Under the pieces are notes generated by a model, which worked only from the letters and a program-made list of their open reading frames with translations, had not been told where the DNA came from and did not search any database. Source: Dendrocalamus latiflorus (lineage: Eukaryota; Streptophyta; Magnoliopsida; Poales; Poaceae). From it: 64,000 nt of DNA. Shown here piece by piece: positions 10,492 to 21,134 of this stretch. Position 1 is the first letter of the stretch; the number at the start of each line of letters is the position of its first letter. Made by a program: the position numbers and the translations under genes. Location of the stretch: positions 811,787-875,786 of the forward strand of contig CM029620.1 in NCBI GenBank assembly GCA_017311315.1. The letters are read 5' to 3'.

Positions 10492-11043
10492 CGCGACCAC
10501 TGGCGCGGCCTGCTGACTCCGAGCCTCTTGCATATCTCTGACGGCTCCGCGAAGGTCCCCTAGCTCCCGCTGGAATGCATTGAGAGCCGCCAGCAGGGCA
10601 CTTTCCATCGCCGGTGCAGGCGGGGTCGCCGGCACCCCCGACGGGCGGGTCGGCGCAGGGACGACCGCGTCGCGAGGTCCCGAACTGCCGGTCGCTCCGT
10701 CGTGGCTACCCCGAACCGCCTGGTCTGCACCGCCGGCGAGGGTTGCAGAGGGGGCGGCGAGGTCGGCTGTCGTTGCGTCGGCGGGGTCGGTTGTCGCCGC
10801 ACCCGTGCCGACGTCTTCGACTGCGGGGCCCGTCCCCGTAACGCCGGTGGCGGGGTGGGTCGTCGCGGTGCCGATGACGGGGTTGGTCGTCGCGGCGCGA
10901 ACGTCGACGTCTCCGGCTACCGCGCCTGCATCGGCGCCCGCGTCCGCCGCTGCTGATGCCGAAGCCCTGGTACTCATACGACGCTCCGGCCCGGCCGCCT
11001 TCTTTCCCTTCGCCGCCGCTGAAGAAGCTTTTTTCGGTGCCAT
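10282..11043 (-). pseudogene. Gypsy gag N-terminus in inverted orientation
   Basis: On the minus strand an ATG at 11043 starts MAPKKASSAAAKGKKAAGPE, followed by a low-complexity Ala/Thr/Gly-rich region, a short helix-like segment (LLAALNAFQRELGDLRGAV) and then the first residues of the gag core (FKFPSAIDSYKGDTDPREF). The frame runs into the primer-binding site and LTR. The gag core itself is on the plus strand from 11085. The N-terminal third of gag is thus inverted relative to the rest of the element, so no complete gag can be made from either strand. Confidence 0.75.
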
Positions 11044-11084
11044 CCTTCTTCTTCGGTCTTCAGGCTTGTCCTCGTCCTCCCCAC

Positions 11085-11290
11085 GCCGGAAAGGGCGGAC
11101 AGTCGCGAAGCCCTCGCATCCAGCCGCGTGCCGCTGCGGCGCGTGGATCCGGAGTCCCCGCTTTCGACGGGGCTGCAGCAGGCGGCATGGCCCGAAGACT
11201 TCAAGTTTCCGAGCGCCATCGACTCGTACAAAGGCGACACGGACCCCCATGAGTTCGTGCGCGTGTACAAAACCGCGATCGAAGCCGCGG
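11085..11290. repeat. Inverted gag arm, right
   Basis: The right arm of the inverted pair with 10279-10491. It is part of the plus-strand gag core. Confidence 0.85.
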
Positions 11291-12951
11291 GCGGCGACGA
11301 CACCACGAAGGCGAAGGGACTCCCCCTCGCGCTACAAGGAGTGGCGCTCTCTTGGTTCTTTACCATAGAGCCGGACTCCATCTACGCGTGGGAACAACTT
11401 CGTGTCCGCCTTCACAACAACTTCCAAGGAAACTACGTTGACCGAGTCGACGCGGACCAGCTCTTCGCCGTGAAGCAAAAACCTTCGGAGAAGCTCCGGG
11501 ACTACTTCAAACGCTTCGCCAAGATTCGATGTCAAGTGAAAGACGTCAACGAGACCACCATCGTCAATGCAGCCATACAGGGCCTTCGTCCGGGCCCGAT
11601 GGCCGAGTACAACGCGCGAAAGCCAATCAAGACGGTGGCAAAGCTCTTCGACAAGATGGAAGAATATGCCAGGGCGGAGGAAGATGCGCGACGCAGGCAA
11701 GGTGACGGCTCCGACACCAACCAGGCCGAAGCCTCGGCAAAAGCCGAAGATCCGCCGAAGGGCGGTTCTTCGAAGGGAAAACGTAAGCAGGAGTCGTCCC
11801 GGAATGCGCCCGACCGTAGGGACAACCCGCATAAGGAGTCGTCCGATCAGCCCAAGCGCGGCCCGCAGAGGTCGAGGCGAAACCGGTACGTCCTCGACAT
11901 CGAAGGCGGGCCCGACGAGGGTGCTCCAGCGGGCCGAGGCGGTCGGGGGCGCCGTGGCCGGGGGCGCGGCCGTGGCAGGGGCCGCGACGATAGGGGTCGT
12001 GGGGATTACGACGACTAGCATCAGGGACTGTGGTGCATAATCCACGGCCGCGGCAACCATGATACCCGCGCCTGCACCTCCATCGCGGCGCTCCGCGACA
12101 GCGTCGCTAGGGACAGGAACCCGGAGGCGCGCCCGCCTGCGGTGGCCCATGTCCAATTCCCATACGAGGCCCCCATGCAGGTACAGGCGCAAGGGATGCA
12201 GGTACAGGCGCAAGGGATGCAACCCCAGGAAGGCGCCTTACGGATCCAAGCTCACGTACAGCAGCCTCGGGAGGGCCTCCTGTCGTTGCAGGCCCCGGAC
12301 GCAACCTACCGCAGGGTCATTAACGTCATATCCGGAGGCTCTGCACTGGAATTCGCCTCGGCACGGCAACAGAAGGCCTACGCGCGAAGACTACATCACG
12401 TGGCGGCATACCCAGCGCAAGCACCGCCGAAGTGGGCGCAGCACGAAGTTACATTCACACCCGATGATGCCCAAGGTGTGGACTTCCCTCATCAGGACCC
12501 CCTGGTCATCCGGGTCACCATCGCGGGATGCGACGTGGGGCGCGCCTTGGTGGACGGTGGTAGCTCCGCGAACGTATTGTTTGCGGCGGCCTTCGACCAG
12601 ATGGGAATCCCTCGAAGCCGCCTGGGGCCCTCGGGAATCCCGCTGCAGGGCTTCGGGGGACAGCCCCTGCGGGCGCTGGGCCAAATCGGCCTTCAAGTCT
12701 CCTTCGGCCGAGATGACAATGTGCGGACCGAAGATGCCACCTTCGACGTGGTCGACCTTCCGTACCCCTACAACGCCATTCTAGGGCGCCCAATCCTCAA
12801 CTCCTTAGGCGCGGTACCACATCACGGCTATCTGTGCATGAAGATCCCGGGTCCCCGGACCATCATCACCGTCCGAGGCGACCAGGATATGGCCCGGCGC
12901 ATCGAGCCAGGCACCAGGTGCCCGCGTCGCGAAGCCCAACGACGCTCTTAG
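11085..12951 (+). pseudogene. Gypsy gag core and retropepsin, one in-frame stop
   Basis: The gag core (11128-11700) carries the retrotransposon-gag motifs LPLALQGVALSWFF, WEQLRVRLHNNF and KQKPSEKLRDYFKRF, then a charged and RG-rich tail. A TAG at 12016-12018, probably from CAG, interrupts the frame. The same frame continues with CIIHGRGNHDTRAC, a degenerate zinc knuckle, and then a retropepsin: VDGGSSANVL (catalytic Asp 138 counted from the ATG at 12142) and YNAILGRPILN. It ends at 12951 with no polymerase. The proteins would form the particle and cleave the polyprotein. The VQAQGMQ unit is duplicated near 12178-12220. Confidence 0.85.
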
Positions 12952-13200
12952 AGCCGACGTCACAGCGCGGAGGTCCGCGGGGTCATCCATAGGCGCCTGC
13001 GCGGGCCCTGCAGATGTCTAGCGACTAGAGGCTGCGGCCGCACCAAGGGCAAATGGTCAGTATATCCACACTTTGTAGTTGCCCGCCCGCGCAAACGGGG
13101 ATGTAATGAAGATCGCCGTTTGCCGCTAATCTTTCTTCGTCACACGCAAGAACGCGGTGAGGGCGCGCGCAGGCTTGGCCAACGCGCCCGTCCCCGCAGC
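12952..13200. other. Gypsy spacer without gene
   Basis: GC-rich sequence between the protease end and the first tandem array. I see no coding motif. The whole polymerase region is absent here. Confidence 0.6.
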
Positions 13201-13818
13201 GTACACCAAAGACGCACGTTCGCGTGTGCACTCGCCGTCGCCAGGGGGGCGGGACTGAGTATAAACCAAAGACGCACGTTCGCGTGTGCACTCGCCGTCG
13301 CCAGGGGGGCGGGACTGAGTATAAACCAAAGACGCACGTTCGCGTGTGCACTCGCCGTCACCAGGGGGGCAGGACTGAGTATAAACCAAAGACGCACGTT
13401 CGCGTGTGCACTCGCCGTCGCCAGGGGGGCAGGACTGAGTATAAACCAAAGATGCACGTTCGCGTGTGCACTCGCCGTCGCCAGGGGGGCGGGACTGAGT
13501 ATAAACCAAAGACGCACGTTCGCGTGTGCACTCGCCCTCGCCAGGGGGGCGGGACTGAGTATAAACCAAAGACGCACGTTCGCGTGTGCACTCGCCGTCA
13601 CCAGGGGGGCCGGACTGAGTATAAACCAAAGACGCACGTTCGCGTGTGCACTCGCCGTCGCCAGGGGGGCGGGACTGAGTATAAACCAAAGATGCACGTT
13701 CGCGTGTGCACTCGCCGTCGCCAGGGGGGCGGGACTGAGTATAAACCAAAGACGCACGTTCGCGTGTGCACTCGCCGTCGCCAGGGGGGCGGGACTGAGT
13801 ATAAACCAAAGACGCACC
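13201..13818. repeat. Tandem array 1, 60-bp unit, 10 full copies plus part of an eleventh
   Basis: Ten consecutive 60-bp units with few substitutions, each with AAAGACGCACGTTCGCGTGT, a G6-7 run and GAGTATAAACC. The period is a multiple of three and the unit lacks stops in several frames. Four long overlapping frames result on both strands, and I regard them as by-products. Confidence 0.97.
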
Positions 13819-13861
13819 GGGGGGACGCCCTCGCGTGCACAAGTCTCCGGACTACAAAGAA

Positions 13862-14990
13862 GACGTAGCGTCGAGCCTAGCTCCGCACGCACTAGTCCAC
13901 GGACTTTAAATAAGACGTAGCGTCGAGCCTAGCTCCGCACGCACCAGTCCACGGACATTAAATAAGACGTAGCGTCGAGCCTAGCTCCGCACGCGAGAGT
14001 CTGCGGACTATAAATAAGACGTAGCGTCGAGCCTAGCTCCGCACGCACCAGTCCACGGACTTTAAATAAGACGTAGCGTGGAGCCTAGCTCCGCACACGA
14101 GAGTCTGCGGACTATAAATAAGACGTAGCGTCGAGCCTAGCTCCGCACGCACCAGTCCGCGGACTTTAAATAAGACGTAGCGTCGAGCCTAGCTCCGCAC
14201 GCGAGAGTCTGCGGACTATAAATAAGACGTAGTGTCGAGCCTAGCTCCGCACGCACCAGTCCACGGACTTTAAATAAGACGTAGCGTGGAGCCTAGCTCC
14301 GCACGCGAGAGTCTGCGGACTATAAATAAGACGTAGCGTCGAGCCTAGCTCCGCACGCACCAGTCCACGGACTTTAAATAAGACGTAGCGTCGAGCCTAG
14401 CTCCGCACGCGAGAGTCTGCGGACTATAAATAAGACGTAGCGTCGAGCCTAGCTCCGCACGCACCAGTCCACGGACTTTAAATAAGACGTAGCATCAAGG
14501 TCCGCCTCCGCACGCACTCTACGGAGTATAAATAAGACGCAGCGGGCGGACGCCCCCGCGCGCACTCTAAGGAGTATAAAGAAGACGTAGCGTCGAGCCT
14601 AGCTCCGCACGCACCAGTCCATGGACTTTAAATAAGACGTAGCGTCGAGGTTCGCCTCCGCACGCGAGAGTCTGCGGACTATAAAGAAGACGTAGCGTCG
14701 AGCCTAGCTCCGCACGCAATAGTCCACGGACTTTAAATAAGACGTAGTGTCGAGGTTCGCCTCCGCACGCGCGAGTCTCCGGACTATAAAGAAGACGTAG
14801 CGTCGAGCCTAGCTCCGCACGCACCAGTCCACGGACTTTAAATAAGACGTAGCGTCGAGGTTCGCCTCCGCACGCGCGAGTCTCCGGACTATAAAGAAGA
14901 CGTAGCGTCAGGCCTAGCTCCGCACGCACCAGTCCACGGACTTTAAATAAGTCGTAGCGTTGAGGTTCGCCTCCGCACGCACCACTCCAC
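13862..14990. repeat. Tandem array 2, 52-bp unit in alternating dimers
   Basis: About 21 units of 52 bp starting GACGTAGCGTCGAGCC. Two variants alternate for most of the array: one with CACCAGTCCACGGACTTTAA and one with GAGAGTCTGCGGACTATAAA, giving a 104-bp higher-order period. The right third (from about 14500) mixes in further variants (GAGGTTCGCCTCC, GAAGACG). Each unit holds a short palindrome (GTCCACGGAC or AGTCTGCGGACT) followed by a TATAAATA-like or TTTAAATA box. Confidence 0.95.
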
Positions 14991-15309
14991 GGAGTATAAA
15001 CGAGGCGCGCAGACCTGCCCTCCGCGTTCGGTGGCAGGTAACACCAAGAATAAGGTACTATTTGGCTCCATTATAAACGCAAAGGGGTTACATGGTTACA
15101 AGTGTAGGACCCAGTGCGTCATCCCCCTGCCCTCCCGACCAACCGCTCAGCCTTGGCGCAGCGCGGATGAGCCCGCGCCGTCGTCACCACGGCGCTGAAG
15201 GACCCCTTCAAGCCACTGGAGGAGGTCCCCCTCCCCATGCAACGTCTGCTGCACGGCGACCCTCGCTGCACCTTCCCCGAAGCGGCCCCAGATCTGTTGA
15301 TGGAAGTTC
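14991..15309. other. Gypsy spacer without gene
   Basis: End of array 2 and a unique GC-rich stretch. No gene is seen on the plus strand; the antisense gene ends at its right border. Confidence 0.5.
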
Positions 15310-16095
15310 TACAGGCTAGGCCCGATGGAACGGATGGCGTCCGACATAACCTCTGGGCGGTCGGGAGGATCCAGTTGAGGGTTCGCTAGCTCATGGGTAT
15401 GCCTACACCCACGAGTGTGAAGCAGGGCGAGGGCAAAGCACGCACCAACATAGCTGCAGTGCTCGCCAAAGGTCCTGGCGCCACGAAGCGCAACGCTGGC
15501 CCCCTCCTCGATCAGCCCGAGCGACTCCGACAGGGCCTCCGGCCTGTGCGTAGTGTCCGGCACTCAGACGCACAGATCCCGGAGGGCCTGGTTCAGAGCC
15601 TCCATGGCCCGCCATGCCGACAGGGACGCATTTTCCAGGACACGACGGTTCTCGGCCGCAGACTCCGCCAGCTGGGCCTACTCCCCTTCTAGGACGGCGA
15701 TCTGCTGCACGAAGGCGGCGCGCTCCCCAGCCGTGGCGATCTGAACAGCGTGCAGGGCATTCGAAGGCTGGCATCGAAGAACGCCACGAAAACAATAGCC
15801 TCCATGGCCCCGGGCTTCGGCTCCGTCTCGTCCCGACGGGGTAGGCGAGCCCCATTGCGATCCACGATCTTCCCCTCATCCACGAGTCACTGCAGCATCC
15901 TTTCAGTCATGCGGCTCTTCCCCAGCACACGGGAGCAGGAGCCTCCCGAGTGCTCCATGGCGTTCCACCACTTGTTGGCGCGCGAGCTCCCCCGCGGCAC
16001 CAATTTGTACTCCTGAGAAGGATGGGTCGCCTCGCCCTGGCTAGGCAAGGAACCACAGCGGGGGTGGTAGGCGGCGTCATCCTGGCTGGCCATCG
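15310..16095 (-). pseudogene. Antisense ORF (aORF) of Tat-like gypsy
   Basis: On the minus strand a probable start at about 16092 (MASQDDAAYHP) leads into RANKWWNAMEHSGGS, RMTERMLQ, a stop, LVDEGKIVDRNGARLPRRDE and EAIVFVAFFDASLRMPC. After a shift near 15750 comes a predicted coiled coil (AAFVQQIAVLEGE, AQLAESAAENRRVLE) and the C-terminal segment TFGEHCSYVGACFALALLHT. This arrangement resembles the extra antisense gene found between pol and the 3' LTR in grass Tat-lineage elements, sometimes annotated as 'putative gypsy type transposon'. Its function is not established. Stops and at least one frameshift make it a pseudogene. The family assignment is from memory. Confidence 0.5.
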
Positions 16096-16220
16096 CTCTT
16101 CGCGACAAGGGAGGAAGATGCAGGCAAAGGAGCAACTGGCGTGAAAATTAGCACGGGCGGAAGCGAAGCGGCAGATCAAAAAGCAAAGCAAGAAAGGGTG
16201 CCTCCACCCTAACACTAGCA

Positions 16221-16230
16221 CCTTATAAAG
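16221..16230 (-). promoter_or_regulatory. Possible TATA box of antisense ORF
   Basis: The minus strand reads CTTTATAAGG about 130 bases upstream of the aORF start. The surrounding 16096-16589 is otherwise GC-rich with no gene seen. Confidence 0.3.
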
Positions 16231-16589
16231 GCCGCTCGCCTGCCTTGTGGCTCAACGCACAGACGGATCAAATTCCCAGCGATTCGGCTATCCAAGATTT
16301 GGAACGAAGAACCGCCGGGACCTAGAGGGCCGTGCCAGGTAGGTGGCCAAGCAGCGCACAACGCCCCTACATCTTCAACACGCGTCCAACTTCTCGGGGG
16401 ACGAGGCGAATGGCTGCGGTCACGCAACCGCTCACATCCCACAACGCACCAGTCGTGAGTCGCCACGTGCCCCACCTGCAGCAGGGCAGACTGCACGACG
16501 CGACAGCCTGACTTCTGCCAGGTCAGGCGTCGTCGTGATTCAAGCCGCCATTAAAAGCGCACTACAAGACTGCAAGGTCACAACAGCCC

Positions 16590-19500
16590 CGGAGCGCGCG
16601 CGTCTACTTCGACTTGGGCGCCAGCTTCGCTGCCCACCCGTTCGAAGGGTAGAGGACGGAGCGCGCGCGTCTACTTCGACTTGGGCGCCAGCTTCGCTGC
16701 CCAACCGTTCGAAGGGTAGGGGACGGAGCGCGCGCGCCTACTTCGACTTAGGCGCCAGCTTCGCTGCCCACCCGTTCGAAGGGTAGGGGACGGAGCGCGC
16801 GCGTCTACTTCGACTTGGGCGCCAGCTTCGCTGCCCACCCGTTCGAAGGGTAGGGGACGGAGCGCGCGCGTCTACTTCGACTTGGGCGCCAGCTTCGTTG
16901 CCACCCGTTCGAAGGGTAGGGGACGGAGCGCGCGCGTCTACTTCGACTTGGGCGCCAGCTTCGCTGCCCACCCGTTCGAAGGGTAGTGGACGGAGCGCGC
17001 GAGCTTACTTCGACTTAGGCGCCAGCTTCGCTTCCCACCCGTTCGAAGGGTAGAGGACGGAGCGCGCGCGTCTACTTCGACTTGGGCGCCAGCTTCGCTG
17101 CCCACCCGTTCGAAGGGTAGAGGACGGAGCGCGCGCGTCTACTTCGACTTGGGCGCCAGCTTCGGTGCCACACGTTCGAAGGGTAGGGGACGGAGCGCGC
17201 GCGTCTACTTCGACTTGGGCGCCAGCTTCGCTGCCCACCCGTTCGAAGGGTAGCGGACGGAGCGCGCGCGCCTGCTTCGACTTGGGCGCCAGCTTCGCTG
17301 CCCACCCGTTCGAAGGGTAGGGGAGGGAGCGCGCGCGCCTACTTCGACTTGGGCGCCAGCTTCGCTGCCCACCCGTTCCAAGGGTAGCGGACGGAGCGCG
17401 CGCGCCTACTTCGACTTGGGCGCCAGCTTCGTTGCCACCCGTTCGAAGGGTAGGGGACGGAGCGTGCGCGTCTACTTTGACTTGGGCGCCAGCTTCGTTG
17501 CCACCCGTTCGAAGGGTAGGGGACGGAGCACGCGCGTCTACTTCGACTTGGGCGCCAGCTTCGCTGCCCACCCGTTCGAAGGGTAGCGGACGGAGCGCGC
17601 GCGCGCCTACTTCGACTTGGGCGCTAGCTTCGCTGCCACCCGTTCGAAGGGTAGGGGACGGAGCGCGCGCGTCTACTTCGACTTGGGCTCCAGCTTCGCT
17701 GACCACCCGTTCGAAGGGTAGGGGACGGAGCGCGCGCGTCTACTTCGACTTGGGCGCCAGCTTCGCTGACCACCCGTTCGAAGCGTAGGGGATGGAGCGC
17801 ACGCGTCTACTTCGACTTGGGCGTCAGCTTCGCTACCCACCCGTTCGAAGGGTAGGGGACGGAGCGCGCGCGCCTACTTCGACTTGGGCGCCAGCTTCGC
17901 TGCCCACCCGTTCGAAGGGTAGCGGACGGAGCGCGCGCGCCAACTTCGACTTGGGCGCCAGCTTCGGTGCCACCCGTTCGAAGGGTAGGGGACGGAGCGC
18001 ACGCGTCTACTTCGACTTGGGCTCCAGCTTCGCTGCCCACCCGTTCGAAGGGTAGGGGACGGAGCGCGCGCGTCTACTTCGACTTGGGCGCCAGCTTCGC
18101 TCTCCACCCGTTCGAAGGGTAGAGGACGGAGCGTGCGCGCCTACTTCGACTTGGGCGCCAGCTTCGCTGCCCACCCGTTCGAAGGGTAGAGGACGGAGTG
18201 CGCGCGCCTACTTCGACTTAGGCGCCAGCTTCGCTGCCCACCCGTTCGAAGGGTAGAGGACGGAGCGCGCGCGTCTACTTCGACTTGGGCGCCAGCTTCG
18301 CTGCCCACCCGTTCGAAGGGTAGAGGACGGAGCGGGCGCGTCTACTTCGACTTGGGCGCCAGCTTCGCTGCCCACCCGTTCGAAGGGTAGGGGACGGAGC
18401 GCGCGCGCCTACTTCGACTTGGGCGCCAGCTTCGCTGCCCACCCGTTCGAAGGGTAGGGGACGGAGCGCGCGCGCCTACTTCGACTTGGGCGCCAGCTTC
18501 GCTGCCCACCCGTTCGAAGGGTAGCGGACGGAGCGCGCGCGCCTACTTCGACTTGGGCGCCGGCTTCGTTGCCACCAGTTCGAAGGGTAGGGGACGGAGC
18601 GCGCGCGTCTACTTCGACTTGGGCGCCAGCTTCGCTGCCCACCCGTTCGAAGGGTAGCGGACGGAGCACGCGCGCGCCTACTTCGACTTGGGCGCCAGCT
18701 TCGCTGCCACCCGTTCGAAGGGTGGGGGACGGAGCGCGCGCGTCTACTTCGACTTGGGCTCCAGCTTCGCTGACCACCCGTTCGAATGGTAGGGGACGGA
18801 GCGCGCGCGACTACTTCGACTTGGGCGCCAGCTTCGCTGACCACCCGTTCGAATGGTAGGGGACGGAGCGCGCGCGTCTACTTCGAGTTGGGCGCCAGCT
18901 TCGCTGCCCACCCGTTCGAAGGGTAGGGGACGGAGCGCGCGCGCCTACTTCGACTTGGGCGCCAGCTTCGCTGCCCACCCGTTGGAAGGGTAGCGGACGG
19001 AGCGCGCGCGCCTACTTCGACTTGGGCGCCAGCTTCGTTGCCACCCGTTCGAAGGGTAGGGGACGGAGCGCGCGCGTCTACTTCGACTTGGGCTCCAGCT
19101 TCGCTGCCCACCCGTTCGAAGGGTAGGGGACGAAGCGCGCGCGTCTACTTCGACTTGGACGCCAGCTTCGCTACCTACCCGTTCGAAGGGTAGAGGACGG
19201 AGCGCGCGCGTCTATTTCGACTTGGGCGCTAGCTTCGCTGCCCACCCGTTCGAAGGGTAGAGGACGGAGCGCGCGCGCCTACTTCGACTTAGGCGCCAGC
19301 TTCGCTGCCCACGCGTTCAAAGGGTAGAGGACGAAGCGCGCGCGTCTACTTCGACTTGGGCGCCAGCTTCGCTGCCCACCCGTTCGAAGGGTAGGGGACG
19401 GAGCGCGCGCGCGCCTACTTCGACTTGGGCGCCAGCTTCGCTGCCCACCCGTTCGAAGGGTAGCGGACGGAGCGCGCGCGCCTACTTCGACTTGGGCGCC

Positions 19501-19775
19501 AGCTTCGTTGCCACCCGTTCGAAGGGTAGGGGACGGAGCGCGCGCGTCTACTTCGACTTGGGCTCCAGCTTCGCTGCCCACCCGTTCGAAGGGTAGGGGA
19601 CGGAGCGCGCGCGTCTACTTCGACTTGGGCGCCAGCTTCGCTACCCACCCGTTCGAAGGACAGGGGACGGAGCGCGCGCGCCTGCTTCGAATCAGGCGTC
19701 AGCTTCGCTGCCACCCGTTCGAAGGACAGGGGACGGAGCGCGCGCCTGCTTCGAATCAGGCGTCCGCCTCCGCTA
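16590..19775. repeat. Tandem array 3, 66-67-bp unit, about 47 copies
   Basis: Each unit runs GGACGGAGCGCGCGCGTCTA, then CTTCGACTTGGGCGCCAGC, then GCTGCCCACCCGTTCGAAGG and GTAGG. Variants differ mainly by GCC against GCCC before ACCCG (66 or 67 bp), CGCGCG run length and TCTA against CCTA. The last two units (from about 19650) are diverged (GAATCAGGCGTC). It fills 3.2 kb directly before the 3' LTR region. Confidence 0.96.
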
Positions 19776-19905
19776 ACACCATCCCAGACTCCGGGCTCCC
19801 CAACCACAAGCTTGGAGGAATTCACAGGCCGCAGGGGACGGAGGGGGCCAAAGGACTCGGCGACATGGCTTCGGCCCTGTGAAGCCCTTCACCATGAGAG
19901 GCTCC

Positions 19906-20154
19906 TGTCGTAGGGGTGGCCCCCACCTAAACCCAGCAGGCCTGGTAGGAGATTATAAGGCCCAGAATAGGCCATGTGTAATGACATAACTGCCCCCAGA
20001 GGGGATAACCAGATGTAAGGATATATCTGTAAAAGCACTCCTCATGTGTATATATATATATGAGTAAGCCATGGGGAGGACCCAGGCCATCACACTTATC
20101 TTCATCACTCTCCACTACCATCTCTCTCTCTCTGTTTGGTCTGTAGCCACAACA
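19906..20154 (+). mobile_element. Gypsy 3' LTR
   Basis: A 249-bp LTR matching 10020-10264 apart from a few substitutions and extra TA and TC dinucleotides. It is followed by CTCGG. Confidence 0.88.
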
Positions 20155-20378
20155 CTCGGTTATTCGACTTTAACACGGGTTCGACTACGATTACAAAATC
20201 AAACTCCGACTCCGACTCTGTTTCCAATTTTCGACTACGACTTCTACTACGTTACGACTTCGAATACAACTGCTTCTCCGGTCTGACCGATCCGGCTGGA
20301 AGCCTCTGCTTCAGCTACGACTTCTGATTTTGGCTTCGATTACTTTCAAACATGCAAAAACAAGATTATATTACAACA
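20155..20378 (-). mobile_element. Copia 5' LTR, U3-side part
   Basis: Completes the copia LTR after the gypsy insertion and ends (plus strand) GATTATATTACAACA, matching the 12-bp 3' LTR remnant at 5246-5257. No target duplication can be tested because the other side is deleted. Confidence 0.75.
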
Positions 20379-20419
20379 GCCAGATATTTATGCATTATTC
20401 TTGTTTTTCAATAAGCATT

Positions 20420-20704
20420 CATCCTTTTTGATGCGCACATCATCTCTAATGGTGGCTTGACAGGCACGATGAAGCCTGACATGAGGTTTTGTAGGGTGCA
20501 GAACATGGATGCCAGTATGGAGGCCACCTGGATGTTGGGGGTGAGCAGCGACACCATCATCATTCCCATGGTAGTGCTGCGCGCACAACAGGTGTACATG
20601 AACCAGAATAACTTGGTTGCTGTCCACGCCTACCCTGTCATCGGGTATGCTATCAACATGAACAACGCTGTCTGCACCAGCACATAAGGAATCTCTATGG
20701 TAAC
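20420..20704 (-). pseudogene. PDR-type ABCG transporter exon, late second membrane domain
   Basis: On the minus strand an AG acceptor at 20705 precedes VTIEIPYVLVQTALFMLIAY, then PMTG, a TAG stop, AWTATKLFWFMYT, GMMMVSLLTPNIQVASILAS and MFCTLQNLMSGFIVPVKPP. This is the conserved C-terminal membrane block of full-size PDR transporters (EIPYVxxQ, YFxxFGMM-like, TPNxQxASI, NLxSGFIxP). It directly follows the exon at 20837-21014 in gene order, with an intron of about 130 bp. The stop and the loss of the final residues after VKPP mark it as a pseudogene. It has no duplicate in the left block. Confidence 0.82.
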
Positions 20705-20836
20705 CTATATATCCCACAGCAATAAAATGAACAAGAGGTGAAAGTCTATACATATATAGCAGTAATATGTGTCTGTCTGTCTGATGTAGTGAGCTCGATC
20801 TGAAACTAGTAGTAAAAGTGATCAAGAGGAGAGGAC

Positions 20837-21014
20837 CCGTGCAAAGGAGTAGGTCCCCAAGGAGAGTACGTCCCTGCAAACCTCTCCCTGTACACGACGG
20901 AGCGCTCGGTGGAGACGAACGGCATCACGGATTGGCAGTCGTGGATGCCGGTGAACACAGTGGTGCCTGCCATACATGCACCCCAATATGGTGAACAGAC
21001 CTTGCCGGTCGTTT
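20837..21014 (-). pseudogene. PDR-type ABCG transporter exon, middle of second membrane domain (copy B)
   Basis: The same exon as 1123-1300, with TTVFTGIHDCQSVMPF and STERSVVYRERFAGTYSPW. It carries the same frameshifts as copy 2, so the gene was already broken before the duplication. It lies between an intron containing the LTR remnant and the exon at 20420-20704. Confidence 0.78.
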
Positions 21015-21098
21015 CTACCATCAAACAAAACAAGAATCAATACAGCTTCAATCATATATATGCTGCCGCCATATATCATATATGCATGAATGAGTACG

Positions 21099-21134
21099 TC
21101 GCAATTACACTAGTTCCCTATTTGGGACGTTACA
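21099..21134 (-). mobile_element. LTR start remnant in PDR intron (copy B)
   Basis: A short TGTAACGTCCC-starting remnant (minus strand), shortened relative to 1384-1528. Confidence 0.45.

Larger units (their letters stand above)
10020..20154 (+). mobile_element. Non-autonomous Tat-like Ty3-gypsy retrotransposon
   Basis: Two nearly identical short LTRs (10020-10264, 245 bp; 19906-20154, 249 bp), both starting TGTCGTAGGGG and ending CCACAACA. The flanks CTCAG (10015-10019) and CTCGG (20155-20159) are a target duplication with one mismatch. Inside are a gag-protease frame on the plus strand, an antisense gene near the 3' end and long tandem arrays. No reverse transcriptase, RNase H or integrase is present, so movement would need enzymes from a partner element. 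Antisense genes and 3' tandem repeats are known for the Tat/Ogre/Retand lineage of plant gypsy elements. Confidence 0.88.
5246..20378 (-). mobile_element. Ty1-copia retrotransposon interrupted by a gypsy element
   Basis: The internal region (5258-9289) encodes gag, protease, integrase, reverse transcriptase and RNase H in copia order on the minus strand. The 5' LTR occupies 9290-10019 and 20155-20378, split by the gypsy element. The LTR is about 950 bp, starts TGTTGTAATATA and ends AATTCCAACA. A purine-rich tract at 5258-5275 (minus) precedes only 12 bp of 3' LTR (TGTTGTAATATA at 5246-5257). The rest of the 3' LTR and its target duplication are gone. Confidence 0.88.

Noticed and set aside
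13120..13920. Four long overlapping open frames on both strands
   Set aside because: They arise because the 60-bp unit is a multiple of three and happens to lack stops. There are no start signals or homology, and the repeats are plainly a tandem array.
16590..19775. Possible CRISPR array
   Set aside because: Units are head-to-tail with no unique spacers, in a plant genome inside a retrotransposon.
16738..19825. Repetitive proteins (GSEAGAQVEVDARAPSP-like)
   Set aside because: By-products of the 66-67-bp array. The frame changes from unit to unit because the period is not constant.
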